Assembly: GCF_000420725.1 (NCBI RefSeq)
Contig: NZ_ATVM01000021.1
Span: forward strand, 1 to 50,457
Source of the DNA: Marinococcus halotolerans DSM 16375
GTDB taxonomy: Bacteria; Bacillota; Bacilli; Bacillales; Marinococcaceae
Direction: 5' to 3'
Length of the DNA: 50,457 nt
Under the pieces are notes generated by a model. The model made no database searches. It saw only the letters and a program-made list of their open reading frames with translations, and was not told where the DNA came from. Position numbers and translations under genes: made by a program. Each line of letters starts with the position of its first letter. Within the stretch, counting starts at the first letter, position 1. Below are positions 24,382 to 32,983 of the stretch, one piece after another.

Positions 24382-25323
24382 TTACTGCTGCGGGAAGCAA
24401 AGCTCATAAAAGTTGCACCTCTTACAGGCGAAGGTGTTGGTTGTTTTTTTAAAATATTCGAGTGGAAGAGGCTTGTTGGCTTCCTTATCCTCGAGAAAGC
24501 CTGCCATACGCTCGACGCTCTGGACGAGGAGCTCTCTGACTTCCTGAAGGGTGGAGTGGTCGAGCTTATGTTCGACACTTGTGCCTTCGAGCAGATATTC
24601 ATTTCGAACGACGATATCCTCAAGCGCTGTTTCCGGGTAATAGTCAAGGACGTACTGCGCATACAAAGCCAGCTGGTACGGATCTTCCTCTGTCTGCAGA
24701 CCGGTTTTCCAATCCACGATGACCCATTTATTGTTTTCTTCATCTTTATAAAGAAAATCGAGAACGGCAAATACTTTGGTGTTTTCAAGATTCATCGTGC
24801 GGAGCTCTTCCGATTCGAGGTAATAGGTCGGGCGGTCAGAAGTGAGCTCGAGTACAGTGTCACAGGTTAAAATATGCTCCACTACAGCCTCGAGCCGGTC
24901 CTGGATTTTTTTAATTTTCTCTGCGGGCAGCTTTTTTTCTTCACCGTAGTAAATTTCATGGAGCATCGTCGTATGTTTCGGTTTTTTACGCCACTGTTCT
25001 ACGTTTTGCGTAGAATCGATAAACCCTGCATTCAGACGGGTGCGGATCGTTTCTTTCAACGTATCCTTTGTCGGAAGGTGGCCGTCGTTTAAATATTTTT
25101 TCAGTGTTTCTTCTACCAGGTCGTGCACAATAGACCCAAACAGCATTTCAAGATTGGTTAGATTTTTCAGCCGGTAAACGTGACGCGCAAAAGGGTCTGC
25201 ATTGCGCAGCCAGCCGTTGTGTGAGGAGTAATACTGATGGGCATACTGCCGTTCGCATTGAAGCAGCGTTTTATGTCTCGACAGCGACCAGGAAAACTCC
25301 GGATAGTCCCTTATAGTAAACAG
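24382..25323 (-). CDS. PD-(D/E)XK nuclease with AddB/Cas4-like Fe-S cysteines, apparently CTG-initiated
   Basis: The first ATG in frame (25146) would give 254 residues, but the frame stays open to a stop at 25330-25332 and the extra sequence looks conserved (YPEFSWSLSRHKTLLQCERQ). In it there is no ATG, GTG or TTG. A CTG at 25323 lies 9 bases after AAGGAG (25333-25338), so I propose a 313-residue protein starting there. Catalytic residues are seen in VLDFLYKD and VIVDWKTG. Cysteines at 23, 300, 303 and 309 give C...CX2CX5C, the iron-sulfur arrangement of AddB and Cas4 nucleases. A role in DNA repair or end processing is inferred. It lies 47 bases after treR on the same strand. Confidence 0.8.
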   Translation of the reverse strand: MFTIRDYPEFSWSLSRHKTLLQCERQYAHQYYSSHNGWLRNADPFARHVYRLKNLTNLEMLFGSIVHDLVEETLKKYLNDGHLPTKDTLKETIRTRLNAGFIDSTQNVEQWRKKPKHTTMLHEIYYGEEKKLPAEKIKKIQDRLEAVVEHILTCDTVLELTSDRPTYYLESEELRTMNLENTKVFAVLDFLYKDEENNKWVIVDWKTGLQTEEDPYQLALYAQYVLDYYPETALEDIVVRNEYLLEGTSVEHKLDHSTLQEVRELLVQSVERMAGFLEDKEANKPLPLEYFKKTTNTFACKRCNFYELCFPQQ

Positions 25324-25370
25324 GAGAAATCACTCCTTCGATTTGTCTTTATCATGCTCCTGATACCATT

Positions 25371-26090
25371 TTAACGGTGACGGCGGGCAAAGTCGATAAA
25401 ACGGAACTTATCCGAACGGTGCCTGGACTCGGTGTATTGAAATAATTCTGCATTATCAAGATACACATAGTTTCGAACGACCGCAATACTCGAATCCGGG
25501 TAAAGATCGAGAAGCTGCCTGTCTTCTTCCGTCGGCTTTTCAATAGTAATTTCTTTCCGCGCAAAGCTGATCACAAGCTTTAGTTTTTTCTCTACGTAGT
25601 CATAAATAGAATCAGCACAAATGTCTTCAGTAAGGCCGGGAATCCAGCGCTCAAGCAGGTAGTCAATGTCGAGCACAATGTTTTCGCCATCCATTTTCCG
25701 CTGCCGTTTTACTTCCCAGACCTGCTCCGTTTCCTGAACCTCGAGCGCGTGCTGGAGGGCCGGAGGCACAGTAGAGAGGGTCAAGGAATGCACATAGGTT
25801 TTACTGTTGCTGCCGGTCTGTTCCGCGAGTTCTTTAAAGCTGACGAGCCCGGAGACAGGAAAATCAAACCGGCCGGTTTCAAGCACCACAGAGCCCTTGC
25901 CCTGAATTTTTTGAATGTACCCATGTTCGGAGAGAAGATTCAGCGCTTTGCGGATGGTTTCCCGTGACGTTTCGTACATAGAAGTGAGCTCATGCTCGGA
26001 AGGAAGCAGAGCATGAGGCTGAAACTGCTCATTTCGGATGCCGCGCGCTATTTCTTCATAGATGTCTAGATATTTTCTTTTTGTACTCAT
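25371..26090 (-). CDS. treR: Trehalose operon repressor, GntR family
   Basis: This 239-residue regulator has an N-terminal GntR winged helix (LPSEHELTSMYETSRETIRKALNLLSEHGYI, residues about 29-60, quoted here only by its ends LPSEHELTS and EHGYI) and a C-terminal UTRA effector domain ending near FRFIDFARR. TreR binds trehalose-6-phosphate and represses the tre operon. A matching operator lies upstream of treP. The gene is third in a treP-treA-treR operon, the same order as in B. subtilis, with 20 bases between treA and treR. Confidence 0.93.
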   Translation of the reverse strand: MSTKRKYLDIYEEIARGIRNEQFQPHALLPSEHELTSMYETSRETIRKALNLLSEHGYIQKIQGKGSVVLETGRFDFPVSGLVSFKELAEQTGSNSKTYVHSLTLSTVPPALQHALEVQETEQVWEVKRQRKMDGENIVLDIDYLLERWIPGLTEDICADSIYDYVEKKLKLVISFARKEITIEKPTEEDRQLLDLYPDSSIAVVRNYVYLDNAELFQYTESRHRSDKFRFIDFARRHR

Positions 26091-26110
26091 GCTCGTTACA
26101 CCTCAGGCAG

Positions 26111-27775
26111 CTATTTTTGGTAATGCAGAACGATTGTTTCATACGGCTGAAGGCTGTCAGCTTCGAGGGAAAAGCTATCCCGTTTATAGTTGGTGACAAA
26201 GACAGTGCCTGCCGCTTCTTTGCCGGGAAGATCCAGACTGCCGGCTTGAATCGTATCAGACGAGAAATTACTTATGATAAGTAATGCTTCATCTTCGTCC
26301 TCGCGTGTGTAGGCAAAAAGTGAGGAGTGGTCCGGCAGGTAGAGCTGATAGTCTCCAGTTGTCAGGATTTTGTAATCCTTGCGGAGCTGAATTAATTTTT
26401 TGTAAAAATGATACACAGAATCGGGATCGCTTACCGCCTCTTTGGCGTTAATGAGCGTATAATTTTCCGGGACCGGCAGCCACGGCTCGGAGTCACTGAA
26501 GCCGGCATTTTTCGAGCTGTCCCACTGCATCGGTGTACGGGCGTTGTCCCGGGAACGGGCCTGAATAACAACGAATGCTTCCTCCGGACTTTTTCCCTGC
26601 TTTTGCATAATATTATAATAGTTGATGGTTTCCACGTCACGGTAGTCGTTGATGGAACTGTAGGAAGGATCCGTCATTCCAAGCTCCTCGCCCTGATAGA
26701 TGTAAGGAGTGCCGCGCATACAGTGCATAGTCGCTGCTAGCATCTTCGCCGATTCTACGCGGTACTTCCCGTCGTCGGCGTACCTGCTTACAATACGGGG
26801 CTGGTCATGGTTGCACCAGAACAGGGCGTTCCAGCCTCCGCCTTCATACATACCGCGCTGCCAGTCTGATAATGTTTCTTTTAACTGCACAAAATCGAAT
26901 TCAGGCAGCGCCCATTTCTCTCCTCCGGGGTAATCCGCTTTTAAATGGTGAAAATTAAAGGTCATGCTAAGCTCTTCGCGGTCCGGACGGGTATATTTGA
27001 TGCAGTGATCGATCGTCGTGGAGGACATCTCTCCGACTGTCATAGCTCCGTGCGGGGCAAATACGTTTTGATTCATTTCATGCATCCACTCGTGCACTCT
27101 CGGACCGTCAGTATAAAACCGGCGGCCGTCGCCGATATCGTCATTTGGAAAACGCTGATCCTTCGAAATTAAATTAATGACGTCGAGCCGGAACCCATCG
27201 ATGCCCTTAGCGAACCAATAATGCATCATATCGTACAGCTGGCGGCGCAGTTCTTCATTTTCCCAGTTTAAATCTGCCTGGCTGACGTCAAACAAATGCA
27301 GGTAGTACTGGTTTGTCGGCTCGTGCCACTGCCATGCAGAGCCGCCGAATTTAGACACCCAGTTGTTTGGTTCAGCCCCGTCTGCGGGGTCCTTCCAAAT
27401 ATAATAGTCGCGGTAAGGACTTGAGACATCTGACGAAGCGGCCTGGAACCAGGCATGGTCTGTGGAGGTATGGTTAATAACGATATCCATAATGACTTTC
27501 ATGCCCTTTGCATGAGCTTCACTTAACAGGCGTTCGAAGTCCTCCATCGTTCCATATACATCGTAAATATTATAATAATCACTGATATCATACCCGTTGT
27601 CCTTTTGTGGCGAAGGATAAACAGGATTGAGCCATAAAACATCAATTCCGAGATTCTGCAGATAATCAAGTTTTTCGATAATGCCGGGAAGGTCGCCGAC
27701 CCCGTTTCCGGTCGTATCGTTAAAGCTTTTAGGGTAAATCTGGTAAATAACTGCGCGTTTCCACCACGGTTCCAT
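26111..27775 (-). CDS. treA: Trehalose-6-phosphate hydrolase (phospho-alpha-1,1-glucosidase)
   Basis: This 554-residue GH13 enzyme splits trehalose-6-phosphate into glucose and glucose-6-phosphate. Family regions are visible in order: VIYQIYPKSFND, MDIVINHTS, the nucleophile region GFRLDVINLI, the acid/base region TVGEMSS and WCNHDQPR. ATG 27775 is preferred because AAAGGA lies 8 bases upstream; an in-frame ATG three codons earlier overlaps that site. It follows treP and precedes treR. Confidence 0.95.
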   Translation of the reverse strand: MEPWWKRAVIYQIYPKSFNDTTGNGVGDLPGIIEKLDYLQNLGIDVLWLNPVYPSPQKDNGYDISDYYNIYDVYGTMEDFERLLSEAHAKGMKVIMDIVINHTSTDHAWFQAASSDVSSPYRDYYIWKDPADGAEPNNWVSKFGGSAWQWHEPTNQYYLHLFDVSQADLNWENEELRRQLYDMMHYWFAKGIDGFRLDVINLISKDQRFPNDDIGDGRRFYTDGPRVHEWMHEMNQNVFAPHGAMTVGEMSSTTIDHCIKYTRPDREELSMTFNFHHLKADYPGGEKWALPEFDFVQLKETLSDWQRGMYEGGGWNALFWCNHDQPRIVSRYADDGKYRVESAKMLAATMHCMRGTPYIYQGEELGMTDPSYSSINDYRDVETINYYNIMQKQGKSPEEAFVVIQARSRDNARTPMQWDSSKNAGFSDSEPWLPVPENYTLINAKEAVSDPDSVYHFYKKLIQLRKDYKILTTGDYQLYLPDHSSLFAYTREDEDEALLIISNFSSDTIQAGSLDLPGKEAAGTVFVTNYKRDSFSLEADSLQPYETIVLHYQK

Positions 27776-27854
27776 TCTGCTCATCCTTTCGCATATATGC
27801 TGTATGGAGCAAAGGCGCCTGCCAAGTAGACCAGCAGACGCCTGAATTCATTAG

Positions 27855-29306
27855 TTAAACTTCCACTTTGCGAATACGCCCATAGAGATAGGTTAATACA
27901 ATCGGGAGGATAATGACAATCAGCATTCCGATAAAGAATACTCCCCAGTCTCCCGGGCGGATGGAAAAGATGCCGGGAATACCACCGACGCCGACAGCAA
28001 AGGCAAGCACGTTATTAATACTGATAAACGTTGCTGCGATGGCAGAGCTGATAAGCGCACAGAAAAATGGGAACCGATACTGCAGGTTAACCCCGAATAA
28101 TGCCGGCTCGGTAACGCCGAGGTATGCCGAAAGTCCGGCGGAACCCGCAAGTCCCCGCATGTTCTGGTCTCTCCAGGCTAAAATCATCATCCCAACAGCA
28201 GCAGAGCCCTGGGCGATGTTGGAAAGAGCAAGAATCGGCCATAAAAAGGTGCCGTCAGTTGAAGCGGTAAGCTGCAGGTCCACCGCAAGGAATGTATGGT
28301 GGAGCCCGGTAATAACGAGCGGTGCATAAAGGAGACCATAAAGCAGGCCGCCAAGCCATGCATACTGATCAAAGGTCCACAGGAAGAAGTCGGTAATTGC
28401 GTTCCCGAGGCCAAAGGTAACCGGTCCGATAATAATAAAGGTAAAGAATCCGGTAACAAGCAGAGCAATCGGTGCAACCAGCAGCACCTGAATGGAATCT
28501 GCAATTCGTTTCCGGAGGAAAATTTCAATTTGCGCTAAAACATATGAGGCTACAAGCACTGGAAGCACCTGGCCCTGATAGCCGACCTGCTCAACGTTCC
28601 AGCCAAATAAATCCCAGGTTGGCACTTCGTTATTGGCACTTGCATCGCCATAAGCATACGCGCTTAAAAGCTCCGGGTGAACGAAAATCAGCCCGAGTAC
28701 AATACCAAGCAGCGGGCTTCCGCCAAACCGCCGGACCGCCGACCACCCTATGAGAACAGGCAGGAAGTTAAATGAAGCGTTTGCAATGATGAAAATAATT
28801 TCAGAAAAGCTGGTCCACTGTGGATACACTTCGATTACAGCTTCGTCGAAAAATATGCCAGGGCCGGTCAACAGGTTGTTTAACCCGAGCAGGAGACCTG
28901 CTGTGATAATGGCAGGAAGAATTGGAATAAAAATGTCAGCGAGCAGGCGAATAAAACGTTGAAATCCGTTCTGCTTTTTGCCGGATTTCTGTTTTTCACT
29001 GGTACCGCTTTCAGAATCTTCGTCTCCTGCACGCCCGCCGCTTTCTTCGGAACGGCCCGTGACGCTCATTAACTCTTTATAAACTTTGTCCACTGTGCCC
29101 TGGCCGATTACAACCTGGTACTGGCCGCCGGAAGCAAAGGCTCCCCGTACAAGATCGAGGTTAGTAAGCTTTTCTTTGTCTACCTTTTCTTCGTCGTATA
29201 AAACAAATCGCAGCCTTGTCACGCAGTGGGTGACTGTTTCTATGTTTTCATTGCCTCCCACGGCTTCTACAATCGTCTCCACGGCTTCTTTAGTAATTTT
29301 TGCCAT
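27855..29306 (-). CDS. treP: Trehalose-specific PTS EIIBC permease
   Basis: This 483-residue PTS protein has an N-terminal EIIB domain whose phosphorylation site is Cys28 in THCVTRLRF, then a charged linker (about 85-105) and an EIIC membrane domain of about 8-10 helices. No EIIA domain is fused, as in B. subtilis TreP, so it must borrow EIIA from another system. It imports trehalose as trehalose-6-phosphate, the substrate of the next gene. AGGAGG sits just before the ATG. A TreR operator and a cre site precede it. Confidence 0.95.
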   Translation of the reverse strand: MAKITKEAVETIVEAVGGNENIETVTHCVTRLRFVLYDEEKVDKEKLTNLDLVRGAFASGGQYQVVIGQGTVDKVYKELMSVTGRSEESGGRAGDEDSESGTSEKQKSGKKQNGFQRFIRLLADIFIPILPAIITAGLLLGLNNLLTGPGIFFDEAVIEVYPQWTSFSEIIFIIANASFNFLPVLIGWSAVRRFGGSPLLGIVLGLIFVHPELLSAYAYGDASANNEVPTWDLFGWNVEQVGYQGQVLPVLVASYVLAQIEIFLRKRIADSIQVLLVAPIALLVTGFFTFIIIGPVTFGLGNAITDFFLWTFDQYAWLGGLLYGLLYAPLVITGLHHTFLAVDLQLTASTDGTFLWPILALSNIAQGSAAVGMMILAWRDQNMRGLAGSAGLSAYLGVTEPALFGVNLQYRFPFFCALISSAIAATFISINNVLAFAVGVGGIPGIFSIRPGDWGVFFIGMLIVIILPIVLTYLYGRIRKVEV

Positions 29307-29333
29307 TATGGTTCCTCCTTAAATGAATGCATT

Positions 29334-29388
29334 TGAAAACGATACCAATTTATAAACTCACTTTAACTTGTATATACAAATTAGTCAA
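29334..29388 (-). promoter_or_regulatory. treP promoter with TreR operator and cre site
   Basis: On the minus strand TTGACT (29383-29388) and TAAAGT (29360-29365) are 17 bases apart. The perfect palindrome TTGTATATACAA (29368-29379), which matches the known tre operator, fills the spacer. Downstream, TGGTATCGTTTTCA (29334-29347) fits the CcpA cre consensus with one mismatch. Together they predict induction by trehalose and catabolite repression. Confidence 0.8.
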
Positions 29389-29471
29389 TATAATTATCAA
29401 TGGCGAAAAAGGTTTTTATTAAACGAAAAATAGGAATACTAATACAAAACCCTTTAATGGAGCGTGAAAGC

Positions 29472-30398
29472 ATGGAACAGCTTATAACAATTGATCAAGC
29501 AGAAACATTACATGGAACGCTCACCGTGCCTGATAACAGGCATGAAAAAATTCCCGGTGTGCTGATAATTGGAGGAAGCGGGCCTGTAGACCGCGACGGA
29601 AACGCACCGAGGATGAAATTAAATATTTATAATCAACTGGCCGCCTGGCTTGAAAAGCAGGGCATAGCGGCGCTGCGTTATGACAAGAGAGGTACTGGGA
29701 GCAGTGAAGGGGATTTTCGTGAAACGGGGCTGCAGGATTTAATCGAAGACGCTGCTGCTGCAGTGCGTCTTTTGAAAATGATTCCGGAAATCGATGAAGA
29801 TAAAATTTTCATTCTCGGCCACAGCGAAGGCGGGGCGATTGCGCCAAAGGTGGCAGAAAAAGAAAAGGTCCAGGGGCTGATGACACTAGCCTCGTCGCCT
29901 AAGCCGCTGTTTGATATTTTACTTGAACAGGGAGAATCGGTGGAAAGGGAAATAAGTGAGGGCAAAGGGATCTTTTACCGTGCACTAAAGACGGGAAAAG
30001 TAAATAAGCGGATAATCAAAAAGCAGCATAAAGTGCTTAAGGAACTGCTCGATGAAGAAGCATCAAAAAAATATAAAAATGTGAATGTGAAATGGTTTCA
30101 GGAGCACGCTGACTATGACCCTAGAGAAGCCTTTCACCGCATGCGTATTCCTGTGATCGCCGTAAATGGAGGCAAAGACGCCCAGGTGAAGGCAGAAGAC
30201 GTCAGTGCGATTGCCCAGCATACGAGCGGGCCGGTCGAAGTTTATGTAGTCGAAGAGATGAACCACATTCTCAGGCATCAGCCAGAAGAGTTCTCGATCA
30301 TGAAAACGAAGCGCAGGTACTTAAAGCAGCAGAATGACAACCTGTCCCATGAACTGCTGGACCACCTGCATCCCTGGCTGCAAAAACAGATACAGTAG
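29472..30398 (+). CDS. Alpha/beta hydrolase
   Basis: This 308-residue hydrolase has the nucleophile elbow GHSEGG, an oxyanion region in IIGGSGPVDRDG, a likely acid in VNGGKDAQV and the catalytic His in EEMNHIL. The region RYDKRGTGSSEGDF is typical of dienelactone-hydrolase or S9-like esterases. The substrate is unknown. ATG 29472 has GGAG 9 bases upstream; earlier in-frame starts would run into the tre promoter region. It is divergent from the tre operon. Confidence 0.85.
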   Translation: MEQLITIDQAETLHGTLTVPDNRHEKIPGVLIIGGSGPVDRDGNAPRMKLNIYNQLAAWLEKQGIAALRYDKRGTGSSEGDFRETGLQDLIEDAAAAVRLLKMIPEIDEDKIFILGHSEGGAIAPKVAEKEKVQGLMTLASSPKPLFDILLEQGESVEREISEGKGIFYRALKTGKVNKRIIKKQHKVLKELLDEEASKKYKNVNVKWFQEHADYDPREAFHRMRIPVIAVNGGKDAQVKAEDVSAIAQHTSGPVEVYVVEEMNHILRHQPEEFSIMKTKRRYLKQQNDNLSHELLDHLHPWLQKQIQ

Positions 30399-30427
30399 TA
30401 AGCATTGGAAAAATTAATGTCGGATAT

Positions 30428-30467
30428 AAAAAATCGCCCACAGGCATAAAACCTGTGGGCGATTTTT
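30428..30467 (+). terminator. Intrinsic terminator of the alpha/beta hydrolase gene (copy A)
   Basis: AAATCGCCCACAGG (30431-30444) pairs perfectly with CCTGTGGGCGATTT across a CATAAAA loop, with a T tract. The same sequence, loop included, recurs at 32984-33021. Confidence 0.9.
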
Positions 30468-31062
30468 CCAGGCTGTTTATAAAGTGATTATTTCTGAAGA
30501 AGTATGCAGTTAGCTGCTTCCGTCTTCGAAGGGTCGCTTTCCGGAGGGAACTCTCTCCGCTAACCTGCCCTTCTTACAAGGAGAGCATGGCTTCGCGCAG
30601 CCAAATTCTTGGAAAGCAAAGAACGCTTTTCAAGAATTGTAACACCCTGGCTGGCTCCGCTCATGCTTCCTACTGCTTCCCAATAAGATCGTTTGGGAAG
30701 CAGTAGGAATCGTTCTATCTCCTCCCGGAGTCGCCCCTTCTACAGCTCCAGCATCTTATAACATAGGGAAACGCTTATTTACGAAACATAAGAGCACGAA
30801 AGGTTTTCCAATAAAAAAGTTTATTTTTTCTGCAGTGTCCGGCAGTGACACCGGTGGGATCGAAGCGCAGTATCTCAGGGCCAGTCCAATGACTTTCTGG
30901 ACAGGCCCTGAGAGCATGAGGAAACCCAGGCCCATGCCTGCTGTACCTATACAGCAGGCATGGGAAACAGCTGAAGACGAGCATGCAGGCTTCCGCCGGT
31001 AAACGAAGGAGAAAATACAAGGAATAGAATAAATATGCTTATTTACTTAATCAACACTCTGA
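30468..31062 (+). mobile_element. Non-autonomous element with IS1182-like ends and no transposase
   Basis: The left end CAGGCTGTTTATAAAGT (30469-30485) matches the left end of the IS1182 remnant at 32051-32067 in 16 of 17 bases. The right end TTAATCAACACTCTGA (31047-31062) is identical to that element's right end. Between them, about 560 bases hold no gene but at least four strong hairpins. It abuts terminator copy A. This gap between genes is thus explained as a MITE-like element. Confidence 0.6.
30528..30746. repeat. Structured intergenic repeat with imperfect inverted ends
   Basis: GAAGGGTCGCTTTCCGGAGG near the left and CTCCCGGAGTCGCCCCTTC at the right are imperfect inverted repeats. Inside lie hairpins: TTCTTGGAAAGC with GCTTTTCAAGAA, and a 15-base perfect arm starting CCTACTGCTTCCC. 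Repeats with a CGCTTTCCG-type end are common in Bacillaceae intergenic DNA (from memory). It sits inside the element above. Confidence 0.5.
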
Positions 31063-31111
31063 ATTCTTATAAGCATGAAATTGATTCTATGAAGTAGCTG
31101 ATTCATTTATC

Positions 31112-31145
31112 TGTTATAATAGCACTGCTTGTGTAAGCGCTTTAA
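31112..31145 (+). promoter_or_regulatory. Extended -10 promoter and cre-like site of the epimerase gene
   Basis: TGTTATAAT (31112-31120) is a strong extended -10 without a clear -35. TGTAAGCGCTTTAA (31132-31145) matches the CcpA cre consensus except for one base and lies just downstream of the expected start, where it could act as a block to transcription. Confidence 0.55.
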
Positions 31146-31171
31146 TTTTTTTAAAGAAATGAGGAATAGTG

Positions 31172-32116
31172 ATGAAAAAAGTTGTAGTAACAGGTGGAAG
31201 CGGCCTGCTCGGCACATGGGTGTTAAAAGAATTTGTATCTCATGGCTATCAAGTACTGAATGCGGACGTGAAAAACCCGGAGGAAAATATCTGTGATACG
31301 GTAATCGTAGATCTGACCGATCTCGGGGAAGTATACGGGGCGCTTCAAGGTGCTGACGCAGTGGTGCATCTTGCAGCAATTCCAGTCGCCTATTCGCATC
31401 CAAATGAAGTAACGTTCCGCAACAATACCTTGGCCACCTATAACGTGCTGGAAGCAGCAGCAGGGCTCGGGATAAAAAATGCGGTTCTGGCTTCCAGTGA
31501 ATCTTCTTACGGCATATGCTTTGCGAAAGAACGATTCGATCCGCAATATGTGCCTATTGACGAGGCGCATCCGCAGCTTCCGGAGGATTCTTATGGTCTT
31601 TCTAAGATAGTGAATGAAGAAACAGCCAAAATGATGCATCGCCGCACTGGCATGCAGGTAGTGAGTTTCCGTCTTGGAAACGTGATTGTTCCTCCTATGT
31701 ATCAGAATTTCCCTTCCTTTATCCATGATGCTTCCCAGCGGGACCGTATTCTTTGGAGTTACATTGATACAAGAGATGCTGCTGCAGCATGCCGCCTGGC
31801 GGTAGAGAAGCAGGGACTTGGTGCAGTTGAGCTGAATCTTGCCGGTGACGACACAAGTATGGATATTCCCAGCCGTGATTTAATGAAAGCAGAATTTCCA
31901 AACGTGCCGATCAAAGAAAATCTCGGCGAATTTGAAAGTTTACTGAACAGCGATAAAGCAAAAGAACTGCTGGGCTGGAAGCCGGTTCATTTTTGGCGCG
32001 ACAACGTAAAATTAAGTGAAACACACATATCACGCTGTATAATTACAAATCAGGCTGTTGATAAAGTCGCCATTAGGCGGCTTTTTTTCTTGATTTCTTC
32101 CGAAATCGTCGTATGA
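31172..32116 (+). CDS. NAD-dependent epimerase/dehydratase with IS-derived C-terminus
   Basis: This extended SDR protein has GGSGLLG for NAD(P) binding, VVHLAAIP, the catalytic Ser region (LASSESSYG) and YGLSK. Such enzymes change sugar nucleotides or similar substrates; the substrate is unknown. The reading frame crosses the IS1182 left end at 32050-32051 and ends at 32114-32116, so about the last 22 residues are encoded by the insertion element and the native end is lost or altered. The core, to LLGWKPVHFW, is intact, so it may still be active. ATG 31172 follows GAGG by 7 bases. A cre-like site lies upstream. Confidence 0.8.
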   Translation: MKKVVVTGGSGLLGTWVLKEFVSHGYQVLNADVKNPEENICDTVIVDLTDLGEVYGALQGADAVVHLAAIPVAYSHPNEVTFRNNTLATYNVLEAAAGLGIKNAVLASSESSYGICFAKERFDPQYVPIDEAHPQLPEDSYGLSKIVNEETAKMMHRRTGMQVVSFRLGNVIVPPMYQNFPSFIHDASQRDRILWSYIDTRDAAAACRLAVEKQGLGAVELNLAGDDTSMDIPSRDLMKAEFPNVPIKENLGEFESLLNSDKAKELLGWKPVHFWRDNVKLSETHISRCIITNQAVDKVAIRRLFFLISSEIVV

Positions 32117-32981
32117 TAAAAGAAAAAAGGAGTCGATTTCATTGATGGGCCAATGGCAGAACCGACGACATGTTTCCACTGTCACGACTGTTGAGGAGCT
32201 CGTTCCTAAAGATCACTTCCTGCGAACTGTAGACACGAAGATTGATTTTTCTTTTATTGAATAGATTTCTCTACCTCATTATTCGCCGACCATGGGTCGG
32301 CCATCTAGTCCTCCCCTCGTGCTTTTCCGGATGCGGGATATTACACCGGGTACCTATGCAAAAAGTTGAGAGAAAAAGCTTTGTTTGCGGTTATTTCCTA
32401 TCGTCGCCCCTCGCCAACGTCCAAAGCACTTCCGAAACGGAAGTTTAGGTATGTACCGGAAAGAAATATGTATATCTGTCCCATGGGCTGTATGCTTACG
32501 TACCGCACGACGGATCGGAACGGTTATCAACAGTATCGATCTTGTATACAGGATTGTAAAGAGTGTCCTCTACGCGAATCTTGCCTATCCAAGTCGAGTC
32601 CGACCCGTGTGTAATCACCCGCCACATTTGGGAGGAACATAAAGAACATGTGGCAAAGAATCGTCGGACGCCGGAAGGACAAATAGTGTTTCGCCTTCGT
32701 AACACGACGGTGGAACGGAGTTTTGCGGACGCGAAAGAACTCCATGGCTATCGATATGCGAAGTTTCGTGGAGAGAAGTATGTCCAAATTCAATCTCACC
32801 TCACCGCAAGCATTTAAAATTTGAAGAAAATTGCACTCCACCGGGCAAAAACTGAAGCAGCATAAGACTCTTTGCATGCATAAATACCGAAGATAAGAAA
32901 AAATCTCCAGATTTTACATAAAAAGAACCAGAAGCCTATGTTGGAGATGCTTCTGGTAATAATAGTTAATCAACACTCTGA
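32050..32981 (+). mobile_element. Degenerate IS1182-family insertion sequence
   Basis: The ends TCAGGCTGTTGATAAA (32050-32065) and TTAATCAACACTCTGA (32966-32981) are inverted repeats matching at 13 of 16 positions. Inside lies a broken IS1182-type transposase gene. At 932 bases it is shorter than usual for the family, consistent with internal deletion. Its left end interrupts the epimerase gene and its right end abuts terminator copy B. Confidence 0.75.
32145..32817 (+). pseudogene. IS1182-family transposase, broken
   Basis: Three pieces in different frames can be read: the N-terminus MGQWQNRRHVSTVTTVEELV (stop at about 32264), a cysteine-bearing middle (YRSCIQDCKECPLRESCL, 32366-32614) and the C-terminus (NTTVERSFADAKELHGYRYA to LTAS, 32563-32817). 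The region between the N-terminus and the middle, which should hold catalytic residues, is mostly missing. Frameshifts and a deletion make it non-functional. AAGGAG precedes the ATG. Confidence 0.8.
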
Positions 32982-32983
32982 AA

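Noticed and set aside
28187-28528. Long antisense ORFs in treP and other GC-rich genes
   Set aside because: They mirror real genes and lack ribosome sites or family features.
30775-31020. Minus-strand ORF of 81 codons inside the hairpin-rich element
   Set aside because: It is made of inverted-repeat arms and has no ribosome site; the region reads better as a non-coding element.
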